From assembly GCA_905250075.1 (NCBI GenBank), contig CAJNOP010000128.1:434005-498004 (forward strand): 64,000 nucleotides of DNA, written 5' to 3'. Made by a program: the position numbers and the translations under genes. Origin of the DNA: Rotaria sp. Silwood1 (lineage: Eukaryota > Rotifera > Eurotatoria > Philodinida > Philodinidae). This document shows positions 23,564 to 36,598 of this stretch, piece after piece; position 1 is the first letter of the stretch, and every line of letters starts with the position of its first letter. Under the pieces are notes generated by a model that did not search any database, was not told the origin of the DNA, and saw nothing but the letters and a program-made list of their open reading frames with translations.

Positions 23564-25616
23564 TTTATAGATAGTGATGTATAACGAACTAGTATCTACA
23601 ATAAATCATTATTCATTTTATTTTTTAAAAAATATCTCACATAATATATTATTCAAAATTTATTATAAAACAATAAAATCTTGAAACTAGAAAATGATTA
23701 GTTCGTTGGTAGATTATTTACCTTATTGACTAACTATGTACGAAGAAAACATTTAATTTAATCGAATCAAATGGAAAGTTCTTCATATTAATCAAAATAC
23801 CTATCTGCCAACCGTGTACTTTTAATCATAATCCATTGAGAATTAAGATTAATTTATTAAATTATAATCTCAAACACATCATCATTCTCTGAAGAAAATA
23901 TATACATAAATACAGTTGTTGTAATATGGTGATGCTAATGGAAACATTGGTTTGTTGTATATGGTGGCTGGTTAAGATAATAACTGTATGCGTGTAACTA
24001 GATATTTATTCTCTTTGATCTAAGTGAAACATTCTTTCTGTCATGCGTAGGTATCAATATGTTGAATACTATTGGTTCTAAAAATGCAGTGAAGAGAAAG
24101 AGTGATGTCTTTTTCTGTGACACTGGTTTTTTTTCTTCTTTTCTTTGTGGTTGGACGCCTACGAATTCTATTTTCTGATTGACGTTGGACATTTAGTTTA
24201 AAGTACAATATTCTATTCCATAGTTCGTCTGTTGATAGATTGACATAATGTCATATGTCTCTGTGGAATGCTTGAAAGCTACTTTTATTCGTCTTTCATG
24301 TCTATTAGAAGGTCATGATTGATGACACTTTTCGATAAATATACAACAAGACAATGTTTAACTTCAAGTAATTATTTCTTATAAAGATTATTTGAGAATT
24401 TCTAAAACGATTTTCACATTTTATTGTTCTTATATATGACAAAAACAAGACTAAATTATGAAATACTTGTTTCCGAACATTTTTTTATGTATATATATAT
24501 ATATTAATTATAACAAATATGAAGAAAATTTTTTCTTTATATAGTGTTGACATCTAAAAAGAAAAAATTCTTGAATACGAACACTTCACTAGTGCGGTAA
24601 ATGTCACTAAAATCTAATAATTGCTAAAAGATAAGGTCAAAAGCACAGAAACGATTCGGATGTCTTTCTTGTTTATACAAAATAATTACAACATTTGAAA
24701 TTGAACATTTCATATAATGACAAAAAGAGTTTACACCATTATTGTGTTCTATTTTATCAATATTTAACACTTTTTTCTGCTTATATTTTAAATTAAAAAA
24801 TCATTTTTCAAAATGAAAAAAAATACCACACGTTAGATTGTTAATGTTTGTAAATCTCATAATAATTCTAACAGCTTTTTAATGTTAACTGTAAGAAAGT
24901 ATTCTATATATTCTTCGTCGCAGACAGTAAGCATCGACTAATTTTGCACTGTGATTGTCTAGAGCTATTCAATCAACAAAAAACACATTGAAAAAAATCC
25001 CGAAGCCATACATATGTTTTGTTTACAATCTTTATTATGTTGAAAATTAGGTTTCGGCAATTACCTAATTTGCTAACTGTTTTTTCTATTATAAATGAGT
25101 AACTAAGAGTATCATTAAATTATTTAATAAATGCCAGAAAACATATGAACTCATATTATAACAAAAAAAAGCAGATCATCACAAATATCAGAATAACATA
25201 TGACAAAGCTTTGAATTGTTTCAGCATGCTTTTTGATGAAAAATAATATGAAGAAGAAAATTTTCTAAAAATTCATTGTAGTTTGAAGACAGAAGATAAA
25301 AGTACTGTAAATAAGTCAAAATTTGTGCAAATACTACTTCAAAATGTCAATGGATTTGATCATACGTGAATAACTCACGCATAGAAATAGTGGACATTGT
25401 GTGATTTTCACTGTTTGAAATAGAATCGATAACTTTATCAAATCATGTCAAAATCAAACAAACGAGCATTAATTAGTCATTTTTCAGTGACCATTTCCGA
25501 AATCATGTTCATAAAAATTTTTGATTACATTTTGACTTTAAAGATAGTCATATTTAATTGAAAAAAATCAAAACCTCTCGTAATGTACGCTAGACCAATC
25601 TCTTCAGATGATTCTT
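23564..25616. other. Gene-poor stretch
   Basis: Nothing beyond chance open frames and a TA run near 24.50 kb. A minus-strand frame at 23998-24192 has no support. Confidence 0.45.
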
Positions 25617-25928
25617 TTGCCATGTTATAAGTATTATTCTGAGATCTTCGAAATCGGCCAATTGCCCACTGGTTACTTTTGAAATGAACTCATATAGAAG
25701 GTTTTGATCATACTGAAACAAAACATGTTTCTTTTAAGCAACATTAAAAATCCATACAAATATGTGAAAATCATCAGTTTTAATCAGATGCTATGCGGAA
25801 ACAATGTATTTTCATAAGACCGTTTCAATCTAGTCACAATCTTTTATATATAGCTTATTTCAAACTAACAAGTGGTTAATTGACCGATTTCGAGAGTCTT
25901 AACAGAATGCTTATAACACGACAATGGA
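25617..25928. mobile_element. Degenerate palindromic MITE, about 310 bp
   Basis: The left arm contains GCCATGTTATAAG, then TCGAAATCGGCCAATTGCCC. The right arm contains the inverted counterparts, ending AATTGACCGATTTCGA and GCTTATAACACGACAATGG. The arms are about 130-140 nt and imperfect, and the loop lies around 25.77 kb. No coding capacity. Confidence 0.5.
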
Positions 25929-27292
25929 ACCATCTAGATAGGTTGACTTTTTGAATAGATGGTATTTGTCGCATCCTGAAGCAGTTTTTAGCTTCGACTT
26001 CTAGCTCTCATCAATAAGAAACAATCAATCCTATATAACATATGAAAGTGCACAACTAAGTCATACTTTTCAAACAGAATTATTTGCAAATTCATCACTT
26101 TATAACGAAACAATTATACAATTTTCAAAAATAAATACTAATGTAACTGAAAATATATTATATAAAATCTGATTTCAAATAACTTTTCGTTGCTTCTCGA
26201 AAGATCAAATGCTGTAAGCAACTTAAAACAAAAAATTATGAGTTTGATTCACTGACTCAAGTAAATATCAAAGTAATTTATACCATGTGTTGATTAATTG
26301 CTCCTTTATGCAATCTTTTGTTTTAACAGTGCTAAAAGTAGTTTCAAACATTTCGTTGATAGCTTAAAAGATAAAAGACTATCTCTATGGAACAAAATTC
26401 TTAAGAATAAGCATAGAAAATAGGTTTTTTTTCTAAAACATTCATTTGTATGTTCGTTAATCTTTGTTGAACAGCTTTATCTTTCCTAACTACTTGTCCC
26501 ATCTGATCATTCGTATGTACTACATTATTCAATATATTATTTAGATCTTTTCAAAGTCAAATCTTATGTGAAAATAACATTTCGTTAGAGTATTAAAATT
26601 ATTCATTAGATATTCAAGTTTTGGAGACATTCTAAAAACGTTTTGAAGATTTATCTTATATTATACCAATTCAATAATGTATTCTTTTAGAAGTTACTCT
26701 CCGATGAGTATATTATGCGTTTTGATCTTCGTTGAAAGTCGTTTAACATCTGAGGAGCAACTATTTATCAAAATAGCTCGTCTTCCTTTTTCATTTGTCG
26801 TCGATACCAAATGATGGACTTGTTATCAGTACGTATTAAGACTGGCTGATCTGCCGGTTATCACATTAACTTCGTGATTTTCCTACTTTCATAAGATAAA
26901 GTTATTTAAGGATCTTTTTTCGATGTTAGTCATATTAAATGAGATTATCTAGAGATTGACATGTTACAGACGTTTGAGGAGTTAATATCCAATAGACTGG
27001 TGTCAATAGTAATCATCGAAAATTCAGACACATTTCATTTTTGATCGTTGCAACTTTTGCTACTGTATTACCGATATTCATCATCAAAATTCGTTAGTTC
27101 TACTCATATATGTATTTTATAAAATCATAAAAAAGGCCTGATGATAATCTCGATTTATTTCTTCATTATAAAGTTTCATTAGCAAATATTGATAGTATCT
27201 GTTCATTCATCATAAATATTTGTCGGTAAAGAAATATCATTGTGTGTATCAAGCATTAGCGTTCTCTATTCATTGGAAAGAAATGATAATGA

Positions 27293-27730
27293 TTGAAGTT
27301 CATATGCCCATCGAGTAGGTCACAGTTTGAATTCTCGAATGAACTATCTCAATTAAGATTATGCCCAGCAAATAATGCCTCTCAATATATAAGTATATCA
27401 TCTGTCAATCTCACACAACAATATTTCACTTTGAAAGATCAAGATCTTTTGGTTGAGTACTCTTGTTCAAATGAACGATGACATATTTAGTTTATGTGAT
27501 TCAAATTCGACATATCTTTGGTTAAATATACTAAAATATCGTATACCTCTTTCATTCAGTTTGATGTACGTCAATAATATAAGATTGATGAGTGCAGTGA
27601 TGCTTGAAGCAATTATCTGATATCATATCATTGTTGTTTATATAATGCAATATTATTTGAACAATTGATTTACGTCAATCGTTGTATTGATACTGTTTCC
27701 AATGGAATCATTTATCTATATCAAGGTAAA
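27293..27730 (+). pseudogene. Decayed protein-coding relic, family not recognised
   Basis: A run of coding-like sequence broken by shifts and a stop. First comes an open frame containing FEFSNELSQLRLCPANN and YFTLKDQDLLVEYSC. A +1 shift then gives QMNDDIFSLCDSNSTYLWLN and YRIPLSFSLMYVNNIRLM, to a TGA. A second shift gives CCLYNAILFEQLIYVNRC and SNGIIYLYQ, ending at a plausible donor GTAAATT. The three frames follow each other without overlap, which fits one broken exon set better than chance. I cannot assign a family. Confidence 0.35.
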
Positions 27731-28860
27731 TTATCAGATACTATAGATATTATCGAATAAAGTTCATCATATAATTAAAATTCAACTTATAAATGAAAAT
27801 CTATTTTCTTCGCTTAATAAGTAAATAATGCTCTACTAACCACTTTTGTATGTATTCCTATGTAAATATTTTACTATATAAGAAATTATACTATATTTTA
27901 GTATTTTTTGTTTTTACTCTTTGCGATGTGCAACCAATGATATATTAGTAGAAATCATCAAAATTTTCATATTTGATTCAGTACAATATATACAGTACTA
28001 TCCGATTCTTGTTTGAGCTTGACATTTTTTTGATCTGTCACTTCTACACTCAAATTTACATCAAATATTGATAAATTACTGGTGTAAAAATGAAATTGAA
28101 CTATTTTCTATAGTTATAAACATATCGTTCAAAACAATGGATAGATAACAGCAAAATACAAATAATAATACATTTCTGATAAGACTTACCGAGATTTATA
28201 TGAAAGCTTCATGTCTTTTTCAACAGGAATAAATTTTATCTTAGTTATTTATGAAAGGACTCGAATGAAAAATTATTTATTTATAATCGTGTTTTAATAG
28301 AAAATAAAAATCTCAAATCATTTTCTCAACTAAAATTTCAAACACATTCGTTCTTACCGAAATTATCTTGTTCTTTGATGAGTTGTCTTTCAATGTTTGT
28401 TGTAACATTGAAAATTTGTATAATCCATTCTTAATAAACAACATATTTCATATGAGACTATACAATCTAATTGAACATTATGATATTGTGACTCTGATTC
28501 TATTCGTTTTGTAAGAAAAATTATGTTCAAAATTTTCATTCTTCTACTAATGCAATATTATTTTAAGAATAAAAATTTTTTAATTTCATATCTGAAAATG
28601 TATTCATCAGTCCACTATTTTAATAAGCATTGTTCGAACTTTCTGTGAAACTTTTAATGACATGATAATAGTAATTTATTATCCATTTGATAGGAATGAA
28701 ACAGTTCTTGATTTATGTAGAAGTTTGTTTTTTTTTTTCATCATATTAGATTCAATAGTCCATCAATAGGATCTAATCATTTGCGTCAAGCTAATTCCAA
28801 ATGTGATGTTTTCTTGTGATACATATTGACAATGTATCATTTTCAATTTCAAACTAAATT

Positions 28861-29079
28861 GCAGCAGTCATAGTTACAGCTAGTGTTATATTAATACATG
28901 TGTCAAATGTACAAACTAGTAATCAAACTGTCTCTTATGATCACCTTGGACTAGACAATTTACGGGTATTAGTAGTTCAATTAATACTAATTTCAACTTT
29001 ATTTAGTGTAGTACAATGTCCTTCATTATTAATTAATTTATTAAATCATGCCGCATTTATTTTTCTTGTCGGATGTTGA
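28861..29079 (+). pseudogene. Membrane-protein-like coding fragment
   Basis: A 72-codon open stretch with no start Met but a TTGCAG acceptor-like site just before it. It encodes hydrophobic segments (AAVIVTASVILIHV, then LRVLVVQLILISTLFSVVQ) separated by a polar loop with a possible N-glycosylation site (NQT), ending FIFLVGC-stop. It may be a last-exon relic of a multi-pass membrane protein, possibly the same decayed gene as 27.3-27.7 kb. No family is assigned. Confidence 0.3.
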
Positions 29080-31518
29080 CTGCCTTTATATTAATCTCTG
29101 TATTAGTCGAGAAGTAGGTTTAGAAATGTTCTGTTTTGTAGAATAAAACATTTTTTTAAGTTTTATACCAACTGGTAGAGTGAATAGAATGATAGTAGTT
29201 GTTTTATAAAAGTCATTTCTTATTCAATTAAACTTTCTTTTAAACTTTTTAATTATTATTATTTGACTATCGTTATTTTCTTTTATAAATTTGAGAATAT
29301 AAAAATTTAGGCACACAAGCAAATGAGAAAAACGTCATTTAAAAGTCATGAATCTAAACTGTTAAAACAGAATGAGATGTTCCTAAAAATGCGTTTATCC
29401 AACTGTACAACTGCTTTTGGTATATTAACCATTATGTCGAAGTTTATTGATTATATTTTAATCAAGTATTCCTTTGTTTAAACTGAATAAGCTTAGTCAT
29501 TTTTATCTATTGAAAGTGCTTCCTGCTTCTTTTTATTCAGTTTTCGCTTAGATTTAAACTGGCCAGAGATAATTACTTTATAATAGTATGAAAACAAAGA
29601 TAGTCTAGACAATAATACTTTTTTCATTTTCTTCGTTCAATAACAAAAGTGAAAAGTGATCCCGTATATATACATATATGTATGAATAACCTTCAAGGAA
29701 TCATTCTTCATTTTTTTTTATCGTTATTTCCAACTTACATCAAGATCAAACACATTTAGTTAACTTTAAAGAATTACCTTGAAGATATGTCGAGTATACT
29801 ATTTTCTTCTTGTTCTCCTTATTGAGAACAATTTCCTATGAAAAATATTTTAAAAAAATGATTCAATTTGGATATTCTCACATTCATACGTTATTTGTTT
29901 TTGTTTGACACACATACTTGTATGGACCTTTACGCAAGTAAATGTGATTCTATAAGAAATAAAAGTGTACTAAAATCACATCGTGGTTCACAAGAAACAT
30001 TCTCAACTGTATAAAAAGCGAGATAAAACTCCAAAATGAACATATATCAGAGAGAGACAATTCATTTTTGTTCTATTCGAACGCTTGATAAGCAAGAAGA
30101 AGAATGGAAGAGAAAATACCGAACATTATATGCGACAATATATAAATATATATGTTGTCAAAGAAAGAAATACAGATAAAAAGATCTATTAAGATATAAG
30201 TGAAATAACAAAACTTTTACTTGGTTATTTAAAGTAGTATTATGACACCAAAATAGAATGATCTCACTTATCGACGATCTATCACTAATATATGTTATGC
30301 TTATTTCTATAAAACAAATGAGGACATCTGACATCAGATGAACCAGAATCGATAGTAATAATACTAGTATGTAGTGATATATGCTATATAAAGAAAGAAC
30401 AACTAATAATATCATCAACTATTAATAGTTTAACTTTGCATGATATTCAACATGAGACCATTAACATACTGCATAGTACTCTCAGGAGACCACAATATTT
30501 TTATGATTGTTTACTTGAAAGAATTACGAGAACTCTCGTGTTTTATCTCCAAAAAAACTTAAAATAATTTTGATTTTCAAAGAATTCTTTATACTTTAGA
30601 ATATATATAGGATACAGTGAATATGTCTCTTTAAAAAATATTCAGTTAAACGATAAAAATAAATAAACATACACATCTTTAGCAAAAAAATAAATTCGAC
30701 AAATAACATTCAATCTGAATTACAATCTATATGTCAATCATCCAACCATTTGTTTACTTAAGTTTTAGACTCAATAAGTGTGCTTTTAACAACGATTGTA
30801 TAAGAAAATATTTAATAATTGCATGAAAATTTCTGATGAATAATATTCCAATACTTTCAGATGATTTACACAAAATTGAAAATACCTTGTTTCAATGTCT
30901 TGTATTTCATAATGACCAAGTCAAATCAATTTTTAATAATTTAAGATCGAACTATACACCAAAGTAAATTATGAAAAATGCTTAAAAGATATGAATTAAA
31001 TCAGTCAATACATTTATACGTTTCAATACGGCAAAAACATTAATTAAACGATTTTCTATCTATTTTTTGTCTATCTAGAATACGATCTGTCTCAACATGT
31101 TTATACTATGAACTTTTAAAATATTTGTTTTAATAATTTATTCAATCAATATAGATCATTAAAAACCTATTCTTGAAAAAATTAAGAAAGAAAATAAAAT
31201 GTAATATCAGACTTTCATTAATTATAACATAAATACACTAAAAAAAAAATGAAAGATAAAATATTGATTATTTTTCTTAACAAGATAATAAATACTGAAA
31301 GAGATAAATACTCGATTTCGAAGTTTATTAGTTGTAAAAGTCTATCATAATTCATGTTTTTCTTGTGTCTTAATACATTATTTATGTAAGACATACTTGT
31401 ACACAACAAATAGAGAAACAAAATAACGAGAATTATCAGTAACATATCGCTGGTACAAATATATCTGTAATGCGATAAGTAATGTCTTTCACATTTAGTA
31501 TTATCATTTTGTTGTAGT
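29080..31518. other. Gene-poor stretch
   Basis: AT-rich; two minus-strand open frames (30158-30418, 31218-31445) look like low-complexity chance frames. No supported feature. Confidence 0.45.
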
Positions 31519-32169
31519 ATGTATCTGATAATAACACTAATGTATGTTATTCTTCTATGTGGTAATGATATTGAATCGACCTTGTCTAAAAATCAATTTC
31601 GATTTTTCGTTAAAAATGTTGCTCGTGTTTATCATTCAAATTGGCGAGAAAATTTTCTTGAAACAAATCCATATGCTAAAAATCGTTTTAAATTAACAAA
31701 TTCAGTAACATATTATAATTCATCTGATTTTATATATCCAATGATTCTTACTGTTGGTTCATGTCTTGTTCATCGAAATCTTAAAGTAGCTCGTGATCGT
31801 TATAATTTATCACTTATTTATGTTGATATATTAAATATGGAACATGATGAATTACCTTCAGATCGAGCCGATGAAAATCGAGCAACAGCACGAATTGCTT
31901 GTAAATATATTTTACAATGTGTTCGTCAAAAATGTTTATTTAATCGATATTTTATTGAAAAAGTATCCGAGATAATACATATAGAATGGAAGAAACGTAA
32001 TCCAAATCATAAACAAAAAGAATTATTCGTATCTTATGCTAATTTACCTGATACAGAAAAAACTAAAGATCGAAAAGCTATATTAGTTGCTTGTCGTTTA
32101 TTTAATGAACTTTATTTATATTATTGGTTTAATACAACTTCGATTCATTGTACTGAACGTATTATTTAA
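31519..32169 (+). CDS. Predicted secreted protein with two RyR-like repeats
   Basis: Single exon, 216 residues. The N-terminus MYLIITLMYVILLCGNDIES looks like a signal peptide. The rest reads as two diverged copies of one module. Copy one has VARVYHSNWREN, KNRFKLT, then HDELPSDRADENRATARIA. Copy two has VSEIIHIEWKKRN, then SYANLPDTEKTKDRKAILVA. The pattern of an H-x-x-W helix followed by Y-x-x-L-P-x-x-x-K-x-x-D/N-R resembles the RyR domain (Pfam 'RyR'), which also occurs in short bacterial proteins. The assignment is by pattern and uncertain. A 31-residue insert separates the parts of copy one. Codon usage is as AT-rich as the neighbours. There is no close partner gene. Confidence 0.6.
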   Translation: MYLIITLMYVILLCGNDIESTLSKNQFRFFVKNVARVYHSNWRENFLETNPYAKNRFKLTNSVTYYNSSDFIYPMILTVGSCLVHRNLKVARDRYNLSLIYVDILNMEHDELPSDRADENRATARIACKYILQCVRQKCLFNRYFIEKVSEIIHIEWKKRNPNHKQKELFVSYANLPDTEKTKDRKAILVACRLFNELYLYYWFNTTSIHCTERII

Positions 32170-33512
32170 TAGAACTTTATTTTTAATTTTCTTATTTTCT
32201 CCTAGGTTTATCTTATGTTTATGATATTACGTTTCTTTTTGTTTTTTTTGCTGTAAAATATCATGCATAAATCTATTTTAGAATTTGTTTTTGAAATGAA
32301 GGACCACAGATATACAATAGTCACTTATTTTTTTACTCCATAGATGTCAAAACAAAAAAAGAAAATACCAAATAGTATTATTAAGTCGATTACAGAATTT
32401 AAATTCTTATCATATATTACACATCTAGTTTGATTATCAAATAAACGAATATTTTATCATTGATCTATCTATCAACGAAAAAATCGCTGCAAGTCGTATT
32501 TTAGACGTTTATAATACATATAAAAACTTAAAATGAAGATACGAACTGTTCATATATTTTCTGAGTCTTTTTAATCTCATGCTTGAATAACATTGAACAA
32601 TAGATCATTCAAAACTTCATCGATTGCAATCTCTTAGAAAGTGTTTAAACAGTTTGTGTCTTCATCAGTGGTAGCTCGACGCATCTAACATTTGCGGATG
32701 TCGCGATTTCCTTTTGAGGAGAAGTGAAGTTTTTTTTTTCTAAAAGAACATAAAATATGTATTAGAAACGTCTAAACTTATGCTATTTATACATATCTAA
32801 GAACACTTCTTTTGATCATATATTTTATATTTTAGATCAAAAATACGATTTGCAATGATTTTTTTCGTTAGTAGTATGAATGACAGAAAGGATTTTTCTT
32901 CAAACTAGAAGATATTATTATCAAAAACTTATAAAAGAAAATTTTAAAAAGATACAAAAAATAGACACTCAAGTTTATTCCAATAATAGAGTATCTAAAA
33001 ATCTTTCTATCATGATTCATATTATGCTAAAAAAAAGTTATGATAAATGTTTCATATTACTTTAATGATTGTAATGAAGGCAATAATAATAGATGATGAT
33101 CAGTTAGTTGTTATAAAGAACTGACATTTTTGATTTTTGATGAGAATATATGATTGATTACAAATTGGTCTAACGTATCTTTAAATAGAAGTTAAACATG
33201 CGTAAAGTTTTTTTTTTACTTTTTCTTTAACGGTATCAATTTGATAAGCAAAAAAAAAAGCATCATATGACGTAGAAAGAAGTTCGAGTAATTTGAATCT
33301 TCTGTTTGACTGCTAGCAGTTGTCAATCATCACTCATACTTTTGTACTTAAAAGCCAAGTAATTAGATCTTTTCTACACAAAACTAAATAAAAATTCAAG
33401 CGTTTGTTCGATTCATTTGTCTTTTTCTTTTCCTCAGATATTATTACTCTTCAATATTTTAAATTATATACTATAAGATTTGTCACATTTAGAAGATCAT
33501 CAAGGCGAATAA
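32170..33512. other. Intergenic region before the carboxypeptidase
   Basis: 1.3 kb, AT-rich, including the 3' end of the RyR-like gene and the promoter of the carboxypeptidase. No other gene is supported; the frame at 32880-33065 is lysine/isoleucine-rich noise. Confidence 0.45.
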
Positions 33513-35457
33513 ATGTGGACATTGATCATCACCTCTTGGATTTTGTTTACGTATTCTTATGCTAATAATAATTTTTATAAAGGGTAAATATAAATTAAAT
33601 CAATAAAGAAAAATTATTATTTAAATTAGACATGAGTTAATACGTATTTTGCCAAAAACAAATGAACATCTTCAATTAATTCGCTATTTTGAAGATCATT
33701 ATGGAGTAAGATTTCAATCATTTCAATTTTATTAATTTACAAATGCGAATTTTTTTTTCTTCTCTAGGTCGATCGATGGTCTGAAGTTCTACAGATAAAT
33801 CGTGATGTTAAAATGAGTTTACCACAAAAACAAGTATTAATAATAAAAAAATTATGTAAACAACATGGAATTGATGTTACCACTCTAAATAATGATTTAG
33901 ACGAGTAAAATTTTATCTATTTAATTCATTGAAGAGAAATATAAAATATTTTATTTTAATTCTTTAGATTAATCAAAAAATCAGATTATATTTCTAAACA
34001 ACATAAAAAACGAATACAACGATCGATAAAAGATCGAATTTCACATCATCTTACTGATTACTTAACATATCAAGAAGTGAACATTTTTTTGAAAATAAAT
34101 CAATTATTATATTATTTTTTTTTCAATAGATTGTCGAATTTCTCAATGAACAACATAAACGATCTCCATCTTCAAAAAATTTTACTTCACTCTTTTCTAT
34201 TGGTAATACATATGAAAATCGATCAATTTGGACAATACGAGTATTCGATTTTAAATTTTAATACAAAAACAAATTCTATTATTATTATTATTTTGATTAA
34301 GATTGGTAAACCATCTGCACGACGTAATATCTTAATGGATTGTGGAATACATGCAAGAGAGTTTATTTCGCCTGCCACCTGTCTCTATATAATTGATAAA
34401 GTAAAGTGTTCTAATGATTTCTAGATGGATGAAAAAAAAAGATGATATTGCTTTGTTTTAGTTAATTGATGAAGTTAATAATAGAAAACCATCAATTTTA
34501 TCAATATTTAATATTTATATAATTCCATTATTGAATCCAGATGGTTATGAATATGCACAAACAGAAGTAATTTAGATTTTTTTTAATTTGTTTTAAAGAA
34601 TTAATTTTTCTTTTTCTTTTTTTTTGTAATAAAATAGAGACGAATGTGGCGTAAAAATCGATCACCTAATAGTTATTATTATGGTTCAAATCCAAATTGT
34701 ATGGGAGTTGATCTTAATAGAAATTTTGGATATCATTGGATGGGTAAAAATTGACTTTTTTCGAAAATTTGTTGTTATATAATTTTCTTTTCTCTTAGAA
34801 AATGGTGCGTCACCAAATCCTTGTTCTGAAACATATGCAGGACCTAAACCAGATAGTGAATTAGAAACACAAAGTTTACAAAAATTTATTAAACAATCAT
34901 CTCAACGTTGGGATGCTTATTTAACATTTCATTCTTATGGACAATATTGGATTTATCCATGGGGATTTGCTTTACATATGCCTGATGATTATATTGAATT
35001 GGTAGACTAATTTAAAAATTCTTTTTTCTTACTTATTTAGAAAAACAAATAAATATTTTTCATTTTGTAGAAACGTAAAGCGCAAATTGGCTCCGAAGCA
35101 TTAAAACGTGTCAATGGTACTTCATATAAAATTGGATCAGCAGCTAATCTACTTTGTATATTGATTTACATTTTCTTTTTATGTTGAATTTTTTTTTACT
35201 CTTATGATTTAGATGAATCAGCAGGTGGTAGTGATGATTGGGCTAAAGGTGTTGGTCAAATAAAATATGTTTATACTGTTGAATTACGTCCTTCAGATGA
35301 TATGAATGATGCACATGCACATTTTGCTTTTATGCTTCCGTCAACATTTATTGAACCAGTTGGACAAGAAACATATGTTGGTGTTAAAGAATTTCTTCGA
35401 TCACTGATAACATCTCGAAGACAAAAATCATCACCAAAAAATAGCAAGGAAAATTAA
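33513..35457 (+). CDS. Secreted M14 metallocarboxypeptidase, carboxypeptidase B-like
   Basis: Eleven exons: 33513-33583, 33630-33705, 33768-33904, 33968-34076, 34130-34240, 34302-34400, 34462-34566, 34638-34743, 34799-35001, 35071-35155 and 35213-35457, giving 448 residues. A signal peptide (MWTLIITSWILFTYSYA) and a prodomain of about 110 residues precede the catalytic domain. The zinc ligands are His185 and Glu188 (CGIHARE) and His316 (TFHSYGQ). Arg264 (DLNRNF) and Tyr368 bind the substrate carboxylate, and Glu391 (YTVELRPS) is catalytic. The specificity loop reads AGGSDDW, with Asp375 at the position equivalent to Asp255 of carboxypeptidase B, so it should favour C-terminal Lys or Arg. It is presumably a digestive enzyme made as a zymogen (inference). 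The 126-nt gap to the epimerase gene is short. Confidence 0.93.
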
Positions 35458-35583
35458 AAAAATCTTCGTTCTTTTTTTTTTTTAACTCGTAATATCATCG
35501 TCCTTTTTATCTGATCTTTTATCTTTCTTTTTTTTTTTTCTACAACATTTTCGAATTATCTTTTTTTGTTGTAAACATGTTAA

Positions 35584-36598
35584 ATGATAGTCATAGACAA
35601 TTCACTTTCATACCTTGACGTTGATAGAACAGTTAATATGACTGAAATATATGATAATAAATTAGAAGTTTCTTCAAATCAACAACGAATATTAATTACT
35701 GGTGTTTCAGGTTTAATAGGAAGAATTTTATTTAATTATTTAACTGAAAAATATCCAATAAAATATAAAATCTTTGGTCTTGATCAACATTTGAATATAT
35801 CACCACGATATCAATCTGTCAATAATGATGATCCTAAAATAAAACCAATATTACCTATTCCATTAGATAAGTTTTTTCAATGTGATATAACAGATAGAAT
35901 AAAATTACATGAAATAATAAAAGAACAAAAAATTGAAATAATTATTCATTTAGCAGCTCTACTTGAAAATCATCCTGATATTGAAAAGATTTCACATGTT
36001 AATATTGATGGAACAAAAAATGTTTTTGAAGCACGTTTGTTATCATTTTGTCTTCTATTTTATTATTTTTTTTTATTTAAAATAATTATTTATATGTTTC
36101 TTTTTAGCTGGTGTTCGTCATATTATATATGCAAGTTCAGTAATGACAGTTTTTGGTTATATTAATTATGAACCATATCATTCAATTTTTAATGGAACTT
36201 TTAATGATACAACTATGTTAAATAATCTTAGAAAACTAACTGTATCAGATGATCCACCTTTACCTGATACTCAAACATTAGGCAATACTGTATATTCTCA
36301 AAGTAAAATTATTGGTGAACAAATGGCTATGGAAATTGTTAAAAATGGTTCAAAATCTATTATTTGTGCTCGTTTTGGATGGGCTAATGTAGATGATCAA
36401 CCAGGAGAAACTTGGCTTCGAACTGTATGGTTTAGTCATCGTGATCTATGTTCATTTATTGATAAAGTATTACAAGCTCCTGAATATATTAGTGGTATAT
36501 ACTTTATTATGTCGAATAATCATCGTCTTTGGGTTGATTTAGATGATGCTAAAAGAGATTTTGATTTTGTACCACAAGATGGAGCTGAAAAACTATAA
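35584..36598 (+). CDS. NAD-dependent epimerase/dehydratase (extended SDR, uronate-dehydrogenase-like)
   Basis: Two exons, 35584-36034 and 36108-36598, giving 313 residues. The Rossmann NAD motif is ITGVSGLIGRIL near residue 38. An acidic residue after the second strand (FGLDQH) favours NAD over NADP. Further landmarks are DITD, IIHLAALLE and the catalytic YSQSK (Tyr-x-x-x-Lys). The C-terminus DDAKRDFDFVPQDGAEKL resembles the end of bacterial uronate dehydrogenases (WVPQDSSE). It probably oxidises or epimerises a sugar or uronate. The bacterial-like architecture makes horizontal origin plausible but unproven. The intron (73 nt) joins in phase. A second in-frame ATG at 35638 could be the true start, because the first 18 residues are not conserved-looking. 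Confidence 0.8.
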
